Origin: Mycocentrospora acerina
Lineage: Eukaryota > Ascomycota > Dothideomycetes > Pleosporales
Assembly (NCBI GenBank): GCA_022701365.1
Contig: JAKUHH010000201.1
Location: 124,001-188,000, forward strand
Reading direction: 5' to 3'
Length of the DNA stretch: 64,000 nt
The notes under the pieces are model-generated. The model ran no database searches. It had not been told where the DNA came from and saw only the letters and a program-made list of their open reading frames with translations. A program made the translations under genes and the position numbers. Shown here piece after piece: positions 24,901-35,925 of the stretch; positions within the stretch are counted from its first letter, which is position 1; each line of letters starts with the position of its first letter.

Positions 24901-25792
24901 CTGCAACTGAAAGCGCTTTGCAGACAGACTCAATGACATGTGTAGCAGAAATGGCTTTGGGGATGATCCAGGGCATGGCAGCTCGGAGCGCAGTCATGGT
25001 CTTGACGGCGCCTGTCCTAACAGCCTCCTGGTTCTGACAGTCCTGCCCCAGACACCAGTCCAGATTTTCACATAGTCTTGTGAGCCACCCTTCTTCCCCG
25101 TGTCGCACGTTCAAGCTCTTGTCCCGCGTGGGTAGGTGTTTTTGCATTACTGCTATTGGTGTGAAGATTTCGACACATGCGCGTCCTAGGTCGCTGCCGC
25201 GCAAACCAGCCGTTGGGTCTTCGCGATTGAAGATCTCCTCGGACAGCGTTTCAAGAATGTACAAGACGACGGCTTGGTGGTGCAAAGATGTGGTCCACAG
25301 CGCAACCAGCTGTTCGTCCATGTTCAACCACTCAGCGCCCCAGCTGCGCTTTGCGACTTCTGTCCAGAGCTGTGCAATCTTGTTCCTTAGGTACACAGCA
25401 TCGCCCTCGGTAACGTTCCCTGCGAGCTCGACAACATAATTTCGCAGCGCCTGCTGGCCGTCTTCTGTAAATTCTTCCCAGTTGTACTTGATCGAGTACT
25501 CGAGCATAGTGAGACCATAGTAGCGCAGCTGTGCAGGTTGCGTCTGGTCGCGGGCGAGAGTGTATCCGTGCGAGTGGGCTTCTGGGTGCCGCTTTGCCTG
25601 CTCGAGGTATTCGGTTGCCTGGCGGCGTGTGTCATTGCTCGAGGCTGGTGAGTAGATGGCTTGCAGGGCTTCGAGGACTTGCGACAGGTCGGATGGCGAG
25701 CTGCCGTTGAGGTGCTGCTGCTGCTGCTGCTGTTGGTGATGGGCATGGCTGCTGCCGTTGGTCTGCAGGGCCTGGACTGCCCCGGTGTCCAT
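21906..25792 (-). CDS. MSN5: Karyopherin Msn5 / exportin-5 homologue
   Basis: Exons 25792-24866, 24832-24638, 24590-22595 and 22534-21906 give 1,248 residues, the usual length for the Msn5/exportin-5 family. The protein starts with a low-complexity leader containing a short Gln run (about residues 19-26), then an importin-beta N-terminal-like HEAT segment with the characteristic ARDQTQPAQLRYYGLTMLEY. The rest is helical repeats. Msn5 exports phosphorylated proteins such as transcription factors from the nucleus with Ran-GTP, and exportin-5 also carries RNA in animals. The last intron (22594-22535, 60 bases) is divisible by three and free of stops, so both spliced and unspliced messages stay open. 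It is assigned as an intron because it has a GTAAGA donor, a CTAAC branch-like sequence and a CCAG acceptor. Confidence 0.9.
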
Positions 25793-26563
25793 GATGCAGG
25801 CGGCGTCGAGGGCGCTGGGCGTGGGCGTGGACGTAGGTCTGGATGGATGGATGCTCTGCAGTAGCCAAGGCTGGGGCGTGGGAAAATGTCGTGCGCGGAA
25901 GGCTGTCAGTGCCAGTCACAGCAGCAGCAGTAGTAGTAGTGGCAGTGGTGGTGGTGATGGTGGTGGCGGGCAAAGTGACGATGGTGTTGCGCAAAGGAAC
26001 GTGGAGAGCGGTAGGGCAAAAAGTGGTACCGCAAGCGTGGGTGGAGGGACGAAGCTGCTGGAGAAGCTTTGGCGCGCGCCGTGACCCCCAGAACCAGACC
26101 CCGAACCCGGCGGTGAGGGATCGATAAACACCTCACGCAGGCTCCAAGCGCCAGGGCAAGATGCGCGGCTGGCCACGGGCAGCGACAGAGCCATGCTGTC
26201 TGCTTCAGTCGCTGCAGACGCGCTTAGCAAGGCTACCGTCCGGCTGCGAGTAGGACGCGTGTGGGCGACGCGGTGTCAGCTGCTTTTCGACAGGCTAGCT
26301 AATCCGTTTCTTCTTGGAAATTGTCTACTCAGCATCACACCCCCATTGACTGCCCTCCTCATGTAGCACGCATGTCCTGGCACGCACGCGCAACCACCAT
26401 ATGTGCAGCAACGCCATGGACAAATAGGAAGCGCGACAACTGCGCTGACATCGTGACCTGAGCATCGCACGACCCAGTTCGTATTACATCACCATGCATG
26501 GCCAACCAAATCACTCATGACCATGACAATTCATAACTTCGTTGACGACGGCCTCGCCTGCGC
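25793..26563. promoter_or_regulatory. MSN5 promoter and GH5 3' flank, with GTG/GCA-rich simple sequence
   Basis: These 770 bases lie between two minus-strand genes. The stretch at about 25918-25975 is a run of GCA, GTA and GGT triplets. It produces several long but compositionally biased spurious frames on both strands. No gene is supported. Confidence 0.5.
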
Positions 26564-28979
26564 CTACATAACGCTGCAACTATTCTTCTGGCACTGCCTC
26601 AGGTAACCTTCCTCCTCGTCCGTGTCTACTGGCAGCCCAGACTTCCGCACCACGCCCTTGACAGTCAGCGTCTGGTCGCCCTCTGCGTGCCACCACCTTA
26701 GTATTTGCTGCTCAGTACCATTGCTGACCTCTGACGTGATGGTCCAGTTGCCGCCACTGGCCTCCACGGTCGGCTCTGGAAAATGAAATATTGGCAGGTA
26801 AACAACTGTTGAATGGTCTTGCGGTGTAGAGCTTGGCGCCGAAAGGCTCACTTTGAATGTGCACGTCTTCAGATCAAAGCCGTAGTGTGATATGTCACCA
26901 TGCACAGCAACAGGTGTTGGGCGAATGAATGCCTCAGCTGCACGCAGACCCCGGACAGTCCCGTCTGTTTTGCTCGAGCTCATGCGTTCTGTTGAGATTG
27001 TTTTCTTCAGGGTGTCGGGCGTCACGCTAAGACTCTCCAACGAGTGAGAGTGAGAGTAGGACGGTGAGTCTACGTCCAACGATGCGCGCGAGTCTGCTGG
27101 CGAGAAGACGCCTGCAGGAACAGCCTTGTCGTCTAGCGAGTAAATGGAAAGATCTTCTCCATTCCACTGGTCGCCCCGGAGATGGTTGTTCTAAAAGATG
27201 TGAGTAAACAACTTCAGTTATATATAATAAAATCAACTTACCGTCACAACATATGTCCACAATGCAAACCCACTTGCCTGGCTCTCCTCAAGGGCAAAAT
27301 GGTTAGCGTCCAACGCTGCAATCTGGCTGCTGTAATTGCCCGTCTTGTACGCATACTGATCATCCATGTCGTACGGAATCCCAATCTCCGTGAAGACGCA
27401 AGGATGGACGCCCATGTGTTCAGTACCTTCTTCTCTTATAGCTCTAAGTTGATGCGCAAAGCAATTCCTAATAGCGTTCTCGCCAATCTTGATGGCGAAT
27501 GCTGGCGTGAGATACTTCCCGCGTAGCACACCAAATACATCGATATTCCATACACGATTCCTGCACTGAGCGTCAGTCATGGTCCATACTTGCAACACAG
27601 TTCAAACCTACCATTTCTTAGTGATGAGAGTGATTCCATCGTAGAAATGAGGCGCAAACACCATGTTCGGATCGTCGTCCTCGGTCCCCGCGATACTTGG
27701 TGGTACCTCTAAGACCGGGGGCTGGCAAAACATTATTGCATCTGGAAATACCGTTCTCACCATCTGCTTGTATTTTCGGTAGTGTGCCAGCCAATAGTTG
27801 TTGGTGAAATATTCGTAGTCGATTGTGACGCCACTCCCTGGGACTTTTGCAAAGTAATCCTTTTTAAGGAGTGTATCATTCTGTGGATCCCAAACCCCAT
27901 GTTGTGCCCATATGCACTCACCGAGCTTCCACCCAGGATCACGAGTCCAGCCATAATGCGATTCATCGTAGTCTGAAGGTAGCCAAGCAGTCTTTCCTTC
28001 CGGATCTATCAACGCAGTGCCCGACTTGAAAGGCCCCATGCCTCCAAAGTCCCACGTATCGATCTCGCAAGCTCTACCCGATCCGGTAAGTATGGCTTGC
28101 CAAGCAGTGGGCGTAGTCCCCTTCTTCAGTTGCTGTTCCTTGGGAATCATTGAGATGTCGGCGAATCCAATCATGCCTCTGTTGGGCTCGTTCATGCTCT
28201 CCCATCCAATGATTGGATCATACTCCAGATCGCCGGCATCATGGATCCGCTTGGCAAGATGCTCGCATGCACCGATGTAGTGATCCTGCAAGTAGTCTTG
28301 GATGTTCTTCCCGTCGATGATGGCTTTGGGCGCAAAGTCCTTTCCGGCAAAGAAGAGTGTAAACATGACCTGGCACGTCATCCGTGTGTAATTTGTCGCC
28401 CAGATCATCTTGGGAAAGGCGCTCGGGTCCGGATATGTGTTTTGTACGAGGGAAGCTTCAGTAACGGCGAAAAATTGCGGATCTAGCCCACAAGCGTAGA
28501 GAGTCCACATTGGTGCTCCTGAACCACCAGAGAATCGCGACCACTGTTCAATGCGTCAGACAACGGTAGCACGTGAGGCCAAGAATGCTACATACAACAT
28601 CTTGGTGAGGGTCCATGAAAATGTAGAATCCATACTCTTTTGCCTTGCGTAAGATAGATATTGTATGGTCAATCCACTCTTCATCATATTTTCCTGGTCC
28701 GGCATGTTCTATCGCCTCCCACGTGAAGATGTATCGGATTGTGTTGTACCCCCAGCCGCGGAGCCGTCCGAAATGCTCGGCCGCATCTTGCAGAGAAAAC
28801 GGGCGGTTCACAAAAGACACATTGTCGCCGTCGAAGAATTTCTCAGAGATGTGCGAAGGCTGGTTGGGTGTTGCGGGGAACTTTGCGTCGGCGGCGCAGT
28901 TGATGCCGTGCAGGGTGACCTCGCGGTTCTGGGGATCCCGGAACGTCCGTCCGTCAATGCGCAGTCTCAGTGGTGCCAT
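26564..28979 (-). CDS. GH5 beta-glucosidase, EGCrP2/Egh1 (steryl/ceramide glucoside) type
   Basis: Four exons (28979-28596, 28543-27612, 27560-27242, 27190-26564) give 753 residues. The protein starts LRIDGRTFRDPQNREVTLHGIN, as in the GH5_12 endoglycoceramidase-related group that includes yeast Egh1 and Cryptococcus EGCrP2, which hydrolyse ergosteryl beta-glucoside or glucosylceramide. The acid/base Glu247 is in ESMNEPNRG and the nucleophile Glu497 is in CVFTEIGIPYD. A beta-sandwich-like C-terminal domain follows (about 640-740). There is no signal peptide, which suits a cytosolic enzyme. The last four residues, CSVM, form a CaaX box with Met in the X position, predicting farnesylation and membrane attachment. 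It is divergent from the DnaJ gene across 381 bases. Confidence 0.9.
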
Positions 28980-29360
28980 GCTGGGGGAGGTGAGGGGGAC
29001 GAGAAGAACGTGTGGGGAGAGGAGACACAGGCAGAGCGAGCGGCTAATGTATGTACACGCGAGTCGGGCGCATGCGCGTCCCCAGAGGTCTTGGTCTTGG
29101 AGGCTGAGGCGGAGGCGTTGCACTCCCACATCGGACGTCATCTGGCTAGCGCGGCAAGGATTATCGCTAGCGGCCAAGGGTCCAATGCGCATGTCGTGAA
29201 AGGACAACTTTCAATAGTCAAGTCGCAACGACCACATTTCACTTGCACTCTCGCACCTGCCCATGTTATAGCATCGCACTTTCCTCGTGTATATATTCCT
29301 TCTTTTCCTTCCCCAGCCAACCCACAGTCACTCATTCACTCGCCCAATTGCTCCTCCGCC
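28980..29360. promoter_or_regulatory. Shared divergent promoter, GH5 / DnaJ-TPR
   Basis: This 381-base region separates the two start codons. A TATATAT element lies about 70 bases upstream of the DnaJ start. A GACGTCA palindrome-like site near 29133 and a CCAAT box near 29183 are seen. A GACGTCA core can bind bZIP factors, including Hac1/ATF-type unfolded-protein-response factors, but no full element can be claimed. Confidence 0.45.
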
Positions 29361-30989
29361 ATGATCATCCGGCTGTCCTCGCTCGCGCTGGGGCTACTTC
29401 CCCTCGTCTCCGCCCTCTCTCCCGCGGACATTCCAGCAGACACTCCCGTGTCGCAGCTTATCAAGAACGCCAGCGTGAAGCTTGCCACTGGAAATGCACA
29501 GGAGGCCCTCACGTACTTTGACGTCGCCATCTTGCGCGACCCCCAAAACTACCTCACCTTCTTCAAGCGCGGCGCTGCCTACCTGTCGCTTGGCAGGACC
29601 ACGCAGGCGCAACATGACTTCGACAAGGTGCTGGAACTGAAGCCAGGATTTGAGGGCGCCCTGGTTCAGCGCGCCAAGATTAGGGCTCGGAAGGCCGACT
29701 GGGCTGCGGCGCGCAAAGACTACGAGGCCGCGGGCAAAGCAGACGACCTCCTGCAGCTAGACGAGGCTGAGAGCGCCGCGTTGCTAGCACAAGAGGCGTT
29801 CGACAAGGGCGACTGGGAGAATTGTATCACGCAGGCTGGGACCGCCATCATGATTGCTGGCGCAGCCTACGACATTCGCAAGACCAGAGCCAAGTGCCGC
29901 TTTGAGAAGGGCGAGGTCGTAGAGGGCATCAGCGATCTGCAGCACCTTCTCCAAATCAACAAAGGCGACATTGAGCCACACCTTCAGAGCTCTGCCATGG
30001 CCTTCTACTCCCTGGGTGAGGCAGATAAAGGTCTGAAGCACATCGCGCAGTGTCTGCAGTCCGATCCTGACTCCAAGGCCTGCATGAAGCTCAGAAGACG
30101 CGAGAAGAATCTCGAGAAAGACTTGAAGAAGGTCCGCGCACACTTTGAGAAGCGGCAGTTCGCCACTGGAACGAAGCTCCTTATCGACCGTGGGGAAGAG
30201 GAGCCTGGCCTCCTTAAAGAAGTCAAACAAGACTTCCAAGACTATGTTGAGCAGGGCTACATCTACAAAAACTCGCCACAGGGTCTCTACCAACAACTGG
30301 TCGAGCTAACTTGCGAAGGATATGTCGAGGTAAGTTATCATGCCATGCCATCACCTTATCATCAATTGCTAACTGCCGTCGAGATGAACAATCTCAAGAA
30401 AGGCACCCCGTACTGCACAGAGGCCCTCCAACTAAATCCTGAATCTCTCCACGGTCTCATACACAAAGCCTCACAACAACTCGACGCGGACGACTTTGAA
30501 GACGCCGTCCGAACCCTCGAGCACGCCAAAGAACATCACAATGGAAGCCAGAAGATCCAGGAACTTCTCCAAAAAGCACAAACGCTCCTCAAACGCTCCA
30601 AGACTAAGGACTACTACAAAGTCCTCGGTGTAGGTCGCGACGCAGATGACCGCGAAATCAAAAGGGCATACCGCAAACTTTCCAAACTGTACCATCCCGA
30701 CAAGGCGAGCGCAAACAACATGACACCAGAGGATGCACAGAAGAAGATGGCCGCAGTCAATGAAGCTTACGAGGTGCTGAGTGATGAGGAACTCAAAGAG
30801 CGATTTGATCGCGGCGATGATCCGAATAGCCAGGAACAACAGCAGAACCCCTTCCAGGGCAATCCCTTTGGTGGTGGTGGAGGTCAACAGTTCCATTTCA
30901 GGCAAGGTGGTGGTGGAGGATTTCCTGGGGGTGGTCAGTTCAAGTTCCAGCAAGGTGGAGGGTTCCCTGGTGGTGGATTTCCTTTTTGA
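29361..30989 (+). CDS. ER DnaJ-TPR co-chaperone, p58IPK/DNAJC3 type
   Basis: Two exons (29361-30329 and 30384-30989) give 524 residues. The ATG at 29361 begins a clear signal peptide (MIIRLSSLALGLLPLVSA). Tandem TPR repeats run from about 30 to 385, then a J domain at about 398-465 with HPD at 427-429, and a Gly/Phe-rich tail ending GGGFPF. This layout is that of lumenal ER p58IPK/DNAJC3 proteins, which hold unfolded chains and stimulate the ATPase of BiP/Kar2. No HDEL-type retention signal is present. The 54-base intron is in frame without stops, so the unspliced frame is also open. The start was chosen at the signal peptide, although the open frame continues upstream to 28665. Confidence 0.92.
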   Translation: MIIRLSSLALGLLPLVSALSPADIPADTPVSQLIKNASVKLATGNAQEALTYFDVAILRDPQNYLTFFKRGAAYLSLGRTTQAQHDFDKVLELKPGFEGALVQRAKIRARKADWAAARKDYEAAGKADDLLQLDEAESAALLAQEAFDKGDWENCITQAGTAIMIAGAAYDIRKTRAKCRFEKGEVVEGISDLQHLLQINKGDIEPHLQSSAMAFYSLGEADKGLKHIAQCLQSDPDSKACMKLRRREKNLEKDLKKVRAHFEKRQFATGTKLLIDRGEEEPGLLKEVKQDFQDYVEQGYIYKNSPQGLYQQLVELTCEGYVEVSYHAMPSPYHQLLTAVEMNNLKKGTPYCTEALQLNPESLHGLIHKASQQLDADDFEDAVRTLEHAKEHHNGSQKIQELLQKAQTLLKRSKTKDYYKVLGVGRDADDREIKRAYRKLSKLYHPDKASANNMTPEDAQKKMAAVNEAYEVLSDEELKERFDRGDDPNSQEQQQNPFQGNPFGGGGGQQFHFRQGGGGGFPGGGQFKFQQGGGFPGGGFPF

Positions 30990-31728
30990 ATAACCATTCC
31001 TTCGGAGAGTATTACAGCACAGGCGTTTGGGAATGTCTGATACACGCACAGGAGTCCGTAGAGGCATTTTTGGGGCGTTTTTGAATGTATGATATCATTG
31101 CTTAAGTGAATTGATGGGAAATGAAAGTCGAAGTAAACACTTCTTGCTTGTTTGTCTGAGGTAAATCGTATTATCGTGCAGATGACAGACATCTATTGTG
31201 TAATTGTCTTTTGTACCGTGACATAACTTCTTGCTCGAAGAGCATATCATGGCTTGTTGGAATCTTCCTCAAGGCCATAGAAGCAGTCGATTAATAATTG
31301 TACAGAGCTGTGGTTGAGCAAACTAATTCTCGCTTCATCAGAGTGTTGTCCTGTCCTTCATCGATGACTGGCTGTGCAAATTGTAGGGGAGTTGAAAACA
31401 TTGAGAAGAATGAAAAAATGGTGATATGGTAATAGTGACTCAGGCATTGTATAAGGCATCACTCGAACTTAGAGAACATTAGATTGATCGATTTAGGTGT
31501 TGAATCATCATACATGAAGAGAAATGCTGATAGTGCCAATTTAATCTGTAGTAACTAAGGCAGTATAGTTGGCCCGATGTTGTGTCAATCCAATCTAGGA
31601 GGCATTCTGGAACCTTGACTACCATTTTGAATGCCATACGTTCATTCTGATTATCTGTAAATTTCTCCGACCCTTGGTCCATTTATCTCATGCTCAGTGC
31701 TAATCATCATATCTTAACGCACACGTCA
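30990..31728. other. Intergenic region between convergent genes
   Basis: This AT-rich region lies between the DnaJ-TPR stop and the BTB gene stop. It presumably holds both 3' ends. I see no gene or structured element in it. Confidence 0.5.
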
Positions 31729-32373
31729 TCACGCCCCATTTTCTTCCTTTTTGACAATATTACCAACATTGTAGGACTCTCTTCTCTCGATCCAGGGGTT
31801 TATTAAATCTTTCTTCGGTACCACGCGTACACGGAGTAAAACGGGGATAAGTTCATCAACAAACTCATTACAGGTGACGGTACGTAACTCATCGACTTCT
31901 TCCCAATCTGCCTTCGCATTATAGGCCCACCGATCGACCATCAGACGTCGTGCTGGGGAACCGGTAGTAGTGCCTTGGTAAATGATCTGGGTCGCGGAGT
32001 TTGGGGGATATGTATTCGTTAAAGTACCGTACTTTATGATTGCGTCGATAACAAAAACCTGGAACAAAGGGTCAAGAATCTTTTCTGCTAAAACATACAA
32101 ATATGCCAGTGAAAGATATATATCTCGCGGGCTGGCTTCGGTGACGATCCTTCGGGAATAAAGCCAGTGACAGTACATCTGGAAAATAGATGGTTCTCCA
32201 TCAGACATATCTATGGGCTTGGAACCGTCTGTCCTCCACTCCTGCTTCATGACATTCTTGAAAAAATCCGAGCTACTAGTAAGGACATTTTCGTGTATGT
32301 GGAAGGTCTCCGTGCCAACAAGGATGGAAACGGTAGTGCTGTTCAAACTAAAGCCCTTAGCATGTGCGCTCAT
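31729..32373 (-). CDS. BTB/POZ domain protein
   Basis: A single-exon gene of 214 residues. The N-terminal BTB fold runs from about residue 12 to 80 (VSILVGTETFHIHENVLTSSSDFFKNVM, then SIFQMYCHWLYSRRI). A helical C-terminal part with YVLAEKILDPLFQVFVIDAI is the usual tail of the large fungal family of short BTB proteins. No kelch, BACK or zinc-finger domain is attached. Members may act as adaptors for Cul3 ubiquitin ligases, but most fungal ones are uncharacterised. It lies at the boundary of an AT-rich desert, where such expanded families are often found. Confidence 0.85.
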   Translation of the reverse strand: MSAHAKGFSLNSTTVSILVGTETFHIHENVLTSSSDFFKNVMKQEWRTDGSKPIDMSDGEPSIFQMYCHWLYSRRIVTEASPRDIYLSLAYLYVLAEKILDPLFQVFVIDAIIKYGTLTNTYPPNSATQIIYQGTTTGSPARRLMVDRWAYNAKADWEEVDELRTVTCNEFVDELIPVLLRVRVVPKKDLINPWIERRESYNVGNIVKKEENGA

Positions 32374-33788
32374 TATGAGTGAAAAAATATGTCGAGGGAG
32401 TTACTTTGGCAGCCCATATTCTCCATCAGCATCTACAAACACCCGTTTCACATGATTCGTTGGCGACGGAGTGGACATATTCGAGAAGTCTTCTGCTTGT
32501 TAGTCAGGAAACAAACTACGCAAAATTCAAAAGTGACTATGAGAATCTGTCTCTACCAGATTTTAATCACTATATGTGTAGCAAAAGTAGGCTACGACAG
32601 AGGTGGATGACGAAATAATGGAGACTAAGAGTGAGAAACTGGCAATTGGGTTTGGATGCTTGGCGTGGCATGTGCCTTCAACTTCGCCCAGGAGGGTCCA
32701 TATCATCGTACGATATTGTCATAACGGGATTAGTCAACGCATTATTCGAAGGACGTAATGCATCGAAACTGGGTAAGCCTGAGACGAGCATACCGTTGAA
32801 CATGCAAATTGATTGGATACATACTTCTTGCAACACATACATAATCTAGTCTCATCCTATGACGTACACAAAAATCATCACATTCGTTATGTTGGGAGAC
32901 GGTTTCGTATTTACATGTCAATTCACACACCCATTACTCACAATGCGGTGCGATACATTAGCTACGGAGTACTAATCCGGGTCTACTGAGAAGGCTATGT
33001 CTTCTCAGTCCTAAAGTTCGAAGCGAGCTGTCTACATTGTGTTTGTGATAGTATACCACAGCTCGACCACATGATGTTGAGCAAAAGATTTTTTTTAAAA
33101 AAAAAAGAGGCTATTGTAAATTGCATTTACCAGACTCACACTAGTACTTGATCGTATAGAACAAACTCTACCATCGTACCTGCAACAACAACTTGGTAAA
33201 CTATTTCCATGGCTTAAAAGTAAGTTTCTCGGTGATTGGCCTCAAATAAAATCGGTGACTACTGAAGTATCCAATTTTTTTAGCATTGCTCTAGACAAGT
33301 CTACAAATTTGAACTTCCTCTTCATCATTTAAATTCCATCACATTATAACAGAAATTTTCATCAGGGTGAGAATTGTCTCAGAAAAAGAAACGTAATGTT
33401 TAAACTCTTCATTGCTGGGTTTCACACGACTGGTTTCCATGGCTGTTTACATTACCATCATCACAAGCTCTGCAGCCTCTGGCACTGGAGTAAAATGATA
33501 TGAAGATAAGGTAGATCATGCATAAATACTTCTCACAACTTGACACATTCTACGCTTGCGATTGTGTTGCAACCAATGGTATATTGAACAATAATACATA
33601 GGTAAAGATAAGGATTATAAAATCGACGCAGCAACTCAACAACAAGTTCATTCGTTCCATTGTGAACATATTCTTATTAATGCGCGCACAAAAAACTGAA
33701 GCACATATTTAGAATCGAGAAAAAATCTAACTAAGTATTGCAAGGCAGTTCATATATCTAAGGATATCCTTGCACATTCAACGTAAAC
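32374..33788. other. AT-rich intergenic desert
   Basis: No complete gene. An open stretch on the plus strand at about 33137-33331 reads QQQLGKLFPWLKSKFLGDW and later SNFFSIALDKSTNL before a stop. It has a coding look but matches no family I can name. Everything else is AT-rich with frequent stops and homopolymer runs (for example 33090-33110). Confidence 0.45.
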
Positions 33789-34394
33789 TCAATTACTAGA
33801 TTGTTCAGCTGTGAATTCGAGAAAATTATCCCATTTTATCCTGATCTGGGGTGAGGAATAAATTGGCTCCAGGTAAATCTTGTCGGAAAGATGTGTGAGG
33901 TTAATGAAGCACTCGAGACGACTATATAGACCCTGGCGATATAAAACAAAGTATATGACGCGATAGACATAATTATAAAATATTAAACCCACATATATCA
34001 ATCCACCTGTCAAAAAGAATATCACATGCAGTATGTTCAACTAAGGCAACTAGAATATTTTTGAAACAAACAATCACAAATAAAGAAAAAGTGATAAAAC
34101 GATGATAATGGGTAACGGACTGACAATGTCAAAACAAGAAACTATCCAAAGTGTTGTCTCGGTTTTGGTGCGAAATGGCCCATTCCAGGCCAAGAGATTA
34201 CAACCGCCGTATATAGCGGCCACAACCATTGCGACTGAAAAGAAGATACCACTAAGACGGCTAAAGATTTTATAAATCAAAATTCGAAATATTTTGGCAC
34301 GTCCTCGTCTTTCGAACAATACGATATCCAGATTGCAACCCAGTTTCAATAAGCGGTTGTGATGTGAGAACTTACTATAAAAAATCGCCTTCAT
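33789..34394 (-). pseudogene. C-terminal remnant of a fungal multi-pass membrane protein
   Basis: Two open segments on the minus strand (34394-34074 and 34040-33789) look like consecutive exons. The first contains SVAMVVAAIYGGCNLLAWNGPF and ends in a membrane span. The second starts with another span, GGLIYVGLIFYNYVYRVIY. The pattern AxYGGxHxxAWN...LW..S followed by YxxxRxYxxVExFxxLRxxP is common at the C-terminus of a large, unnamed family of ascomycete membrane proteins often found near HET and NLR-like loci. The N-terminal part is absent, and usually conserved residues are changed (for example ITEQLLWR became KTETTLWI). I read it as a fragment, but a small expressed gene cannot be excluded. 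Confidence 0.5.
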
Positions 34395-34938
34395 GACTCA
34401 GTTCTTGTCCAACAAGGCTGTGAATACTGCATTAAAGCCCAACGTATCAGCCTACAAGGACAGGAATCAATCACCAGTAAGCCATGCTGCCATGCCAAGA
34501 AGGGGTAGAATAATTATTAAGTTGGTTTGATTAAATCCACCAATGCAATTCAAGAAAAGAGGTGGCTACGTCGAATGTCACACGCAGTTCGGCTGAGGTG
34601 GAGTGGATCTGGAGAACGAGTGACGATCTAGTCTGGCTGACAGGTGCAAATGGAAAGGGGACTCATGGACGAAACACTAAATTAAAGAAAACAATGTTTA
34701 ACTTGGTTTCCATAAGAAGAACAAAAGTTTGAAGGGGAAAGGTGAAAGCTTCGTAACAGTCGTTAACTTCTGTTTATTTTTATGCCCGTTTTAATGACCT
34801 GCAATGAAGCCATCAAATGTAGATTAATCCGCAAAATCTAACGCGTTGCCATCCAAACGCTTTTTTTTTTTGCAAAAATTCACTTCGGTTCAATTGAGCA
34901 GCGGTGAACATTATTAAGAATGGATTTAGGCTAAACAC
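34395..34938. other. Intergenic region 3' of OTU1
   Basis: AT-rich, with a run of T at 34861-34871. No gene seen. It includes the OTU1 3' end. Confidence 0.45.
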
Positions 34939-35925
34939 CTAACTCGCCTCACCAAAGTCCGAATGTCCCGTTTCGTTCGCATGCTGCAATGCGCCACGCT
35001 CACCTGCGCCTTTCCACCCACAGGTGTTGCATTTGATGTTGAATTTTTGCGTATCGGTAAAGTAGTGTGCCTTCTTTAATTCTCCGCAAAGTTGTCTCGC
35101 CGCCTCGAGGATGACATCATCATTTGTGTCGAACAACTTAATGTCGTTTTCTGGGTCAAACGTCGAAGAGCCAGCGGGAACAAAAGCAATGGTATCGTAG
35201 TGAATGCCCGAATAGACGAGAATGCAGCGTTTTTCTTTGCCTTCGTTGAATCGATCTACTCTTAGGTCTTGCACATTGATGCTGGCAATCTCGATGTTGA
35301 ACTCTTGCGACAGAATGCTAAGCTCAATACCACCACCCCAAGAATCAGAGTATGAGATCCATTTACAATAGTCGTCTGGCGCTCGCTGTAGGACAGCCTC
35401 GTTGTAAAAGTCTGGGTCTCGTTGGATGGCTTGCGCGACCATGGATCGTAATTCCGTCATTGAGTCGAGGGTATCAGTGAGAACAGCGCTCCCTACAGCT
35501 CGGAACATACACGAGTTATCATCCGGCATGACACGCAACACCACAGTGCCACCGCGATCAGGAACAGGAACTTCGGGCGTGTCCTTGTCCTTTAGCGCTG
35601 AAGCCTGCTTCCGTTGAAGTGAGAGTGGAGCGGACTTTGACTTTGACTGCTCCTCCTCTTGCTTTCTCTCGCTTGGATCCCCAGTAGCTTGTCCAATGAC
35701 GATGATTTGTGCACCGTTGAGCTTCAGATCCGTGTCTTTGAGGAGCGTAGACAAGCCATATAATGCTGGGTCAAGGGGCTGCGGTGGAAACCCCCATTTT
35801 AACTCAAAAAGTGGCAAGTTTGTGGAAGTAGATATAGAGGACAGTAGGTCCGATACAGCAGCGTTGTCTTCAAGGGAGAGTGTGTGTTGGCCGTTGGGCG
35901 CTCGAAGGCGGATACGAATGGGCAT
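34939..35925 (-). CDS. OTU1: OTU-family deubiquitinase Otu1/Yod1
   Basis: A single-exon gene of 328 residues. The N-terminal UBX-like ubiquitin fold (residues 1-80, IRIRLRAPNGQHTLSLED) binds Cdc48/p97. The OTU protease domain (about 125-250) has the catalytic DDNSC (Cys139) and the histidine in SGIHYD (His242). A C2H2 zinc finger closes the protein (CNTCGWKG with downstream HxxxxGH). Domain order and length match yeast Otu1 and human YOD1, which trim ubiquitin chains on Cdc48 substrates in ER-associated degradation. All catalytic residues are present. It is divergent from the bromodomain gene across about 490 bases. Confidence 0.93.
   Translation of the reverse strand: MPIRIRLRAPNGQHTLSLEDNAAVSDLLSSISTSTNLPLFELKWGFPPQPLDPALYGLSTLLKDTDLKLNGAQIIVIGQATGDPSERKQEEEQSKSKSAPLSLQRKQASALKDKDTPEVPVPDRGGTVVLRVMPDDNSCMFRAVGSAVLTDTLDSMTELRSMVAQAIQRDPDFYNEAVLQRAPDDYCKWISYSDSWGGGIELSILSQEFNIEIASINVQDLRVDRFNEGKEKRCILVYSGIHYDTIAFVPAGSSTFDPENDIKLFDTNDDVILEAARQLCGELKKAHYFTDTQKFNIKCNTCGWKGAGERGALQHANETGHSDFGEAS

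Noticed and set aside
28665..29360. Upstream extension of the DnaJ-TPR frame
   Set aside because: It is antisense to GH5 exon 1 and runs through the promoter; the signal peptide at 29361 fixes the start.
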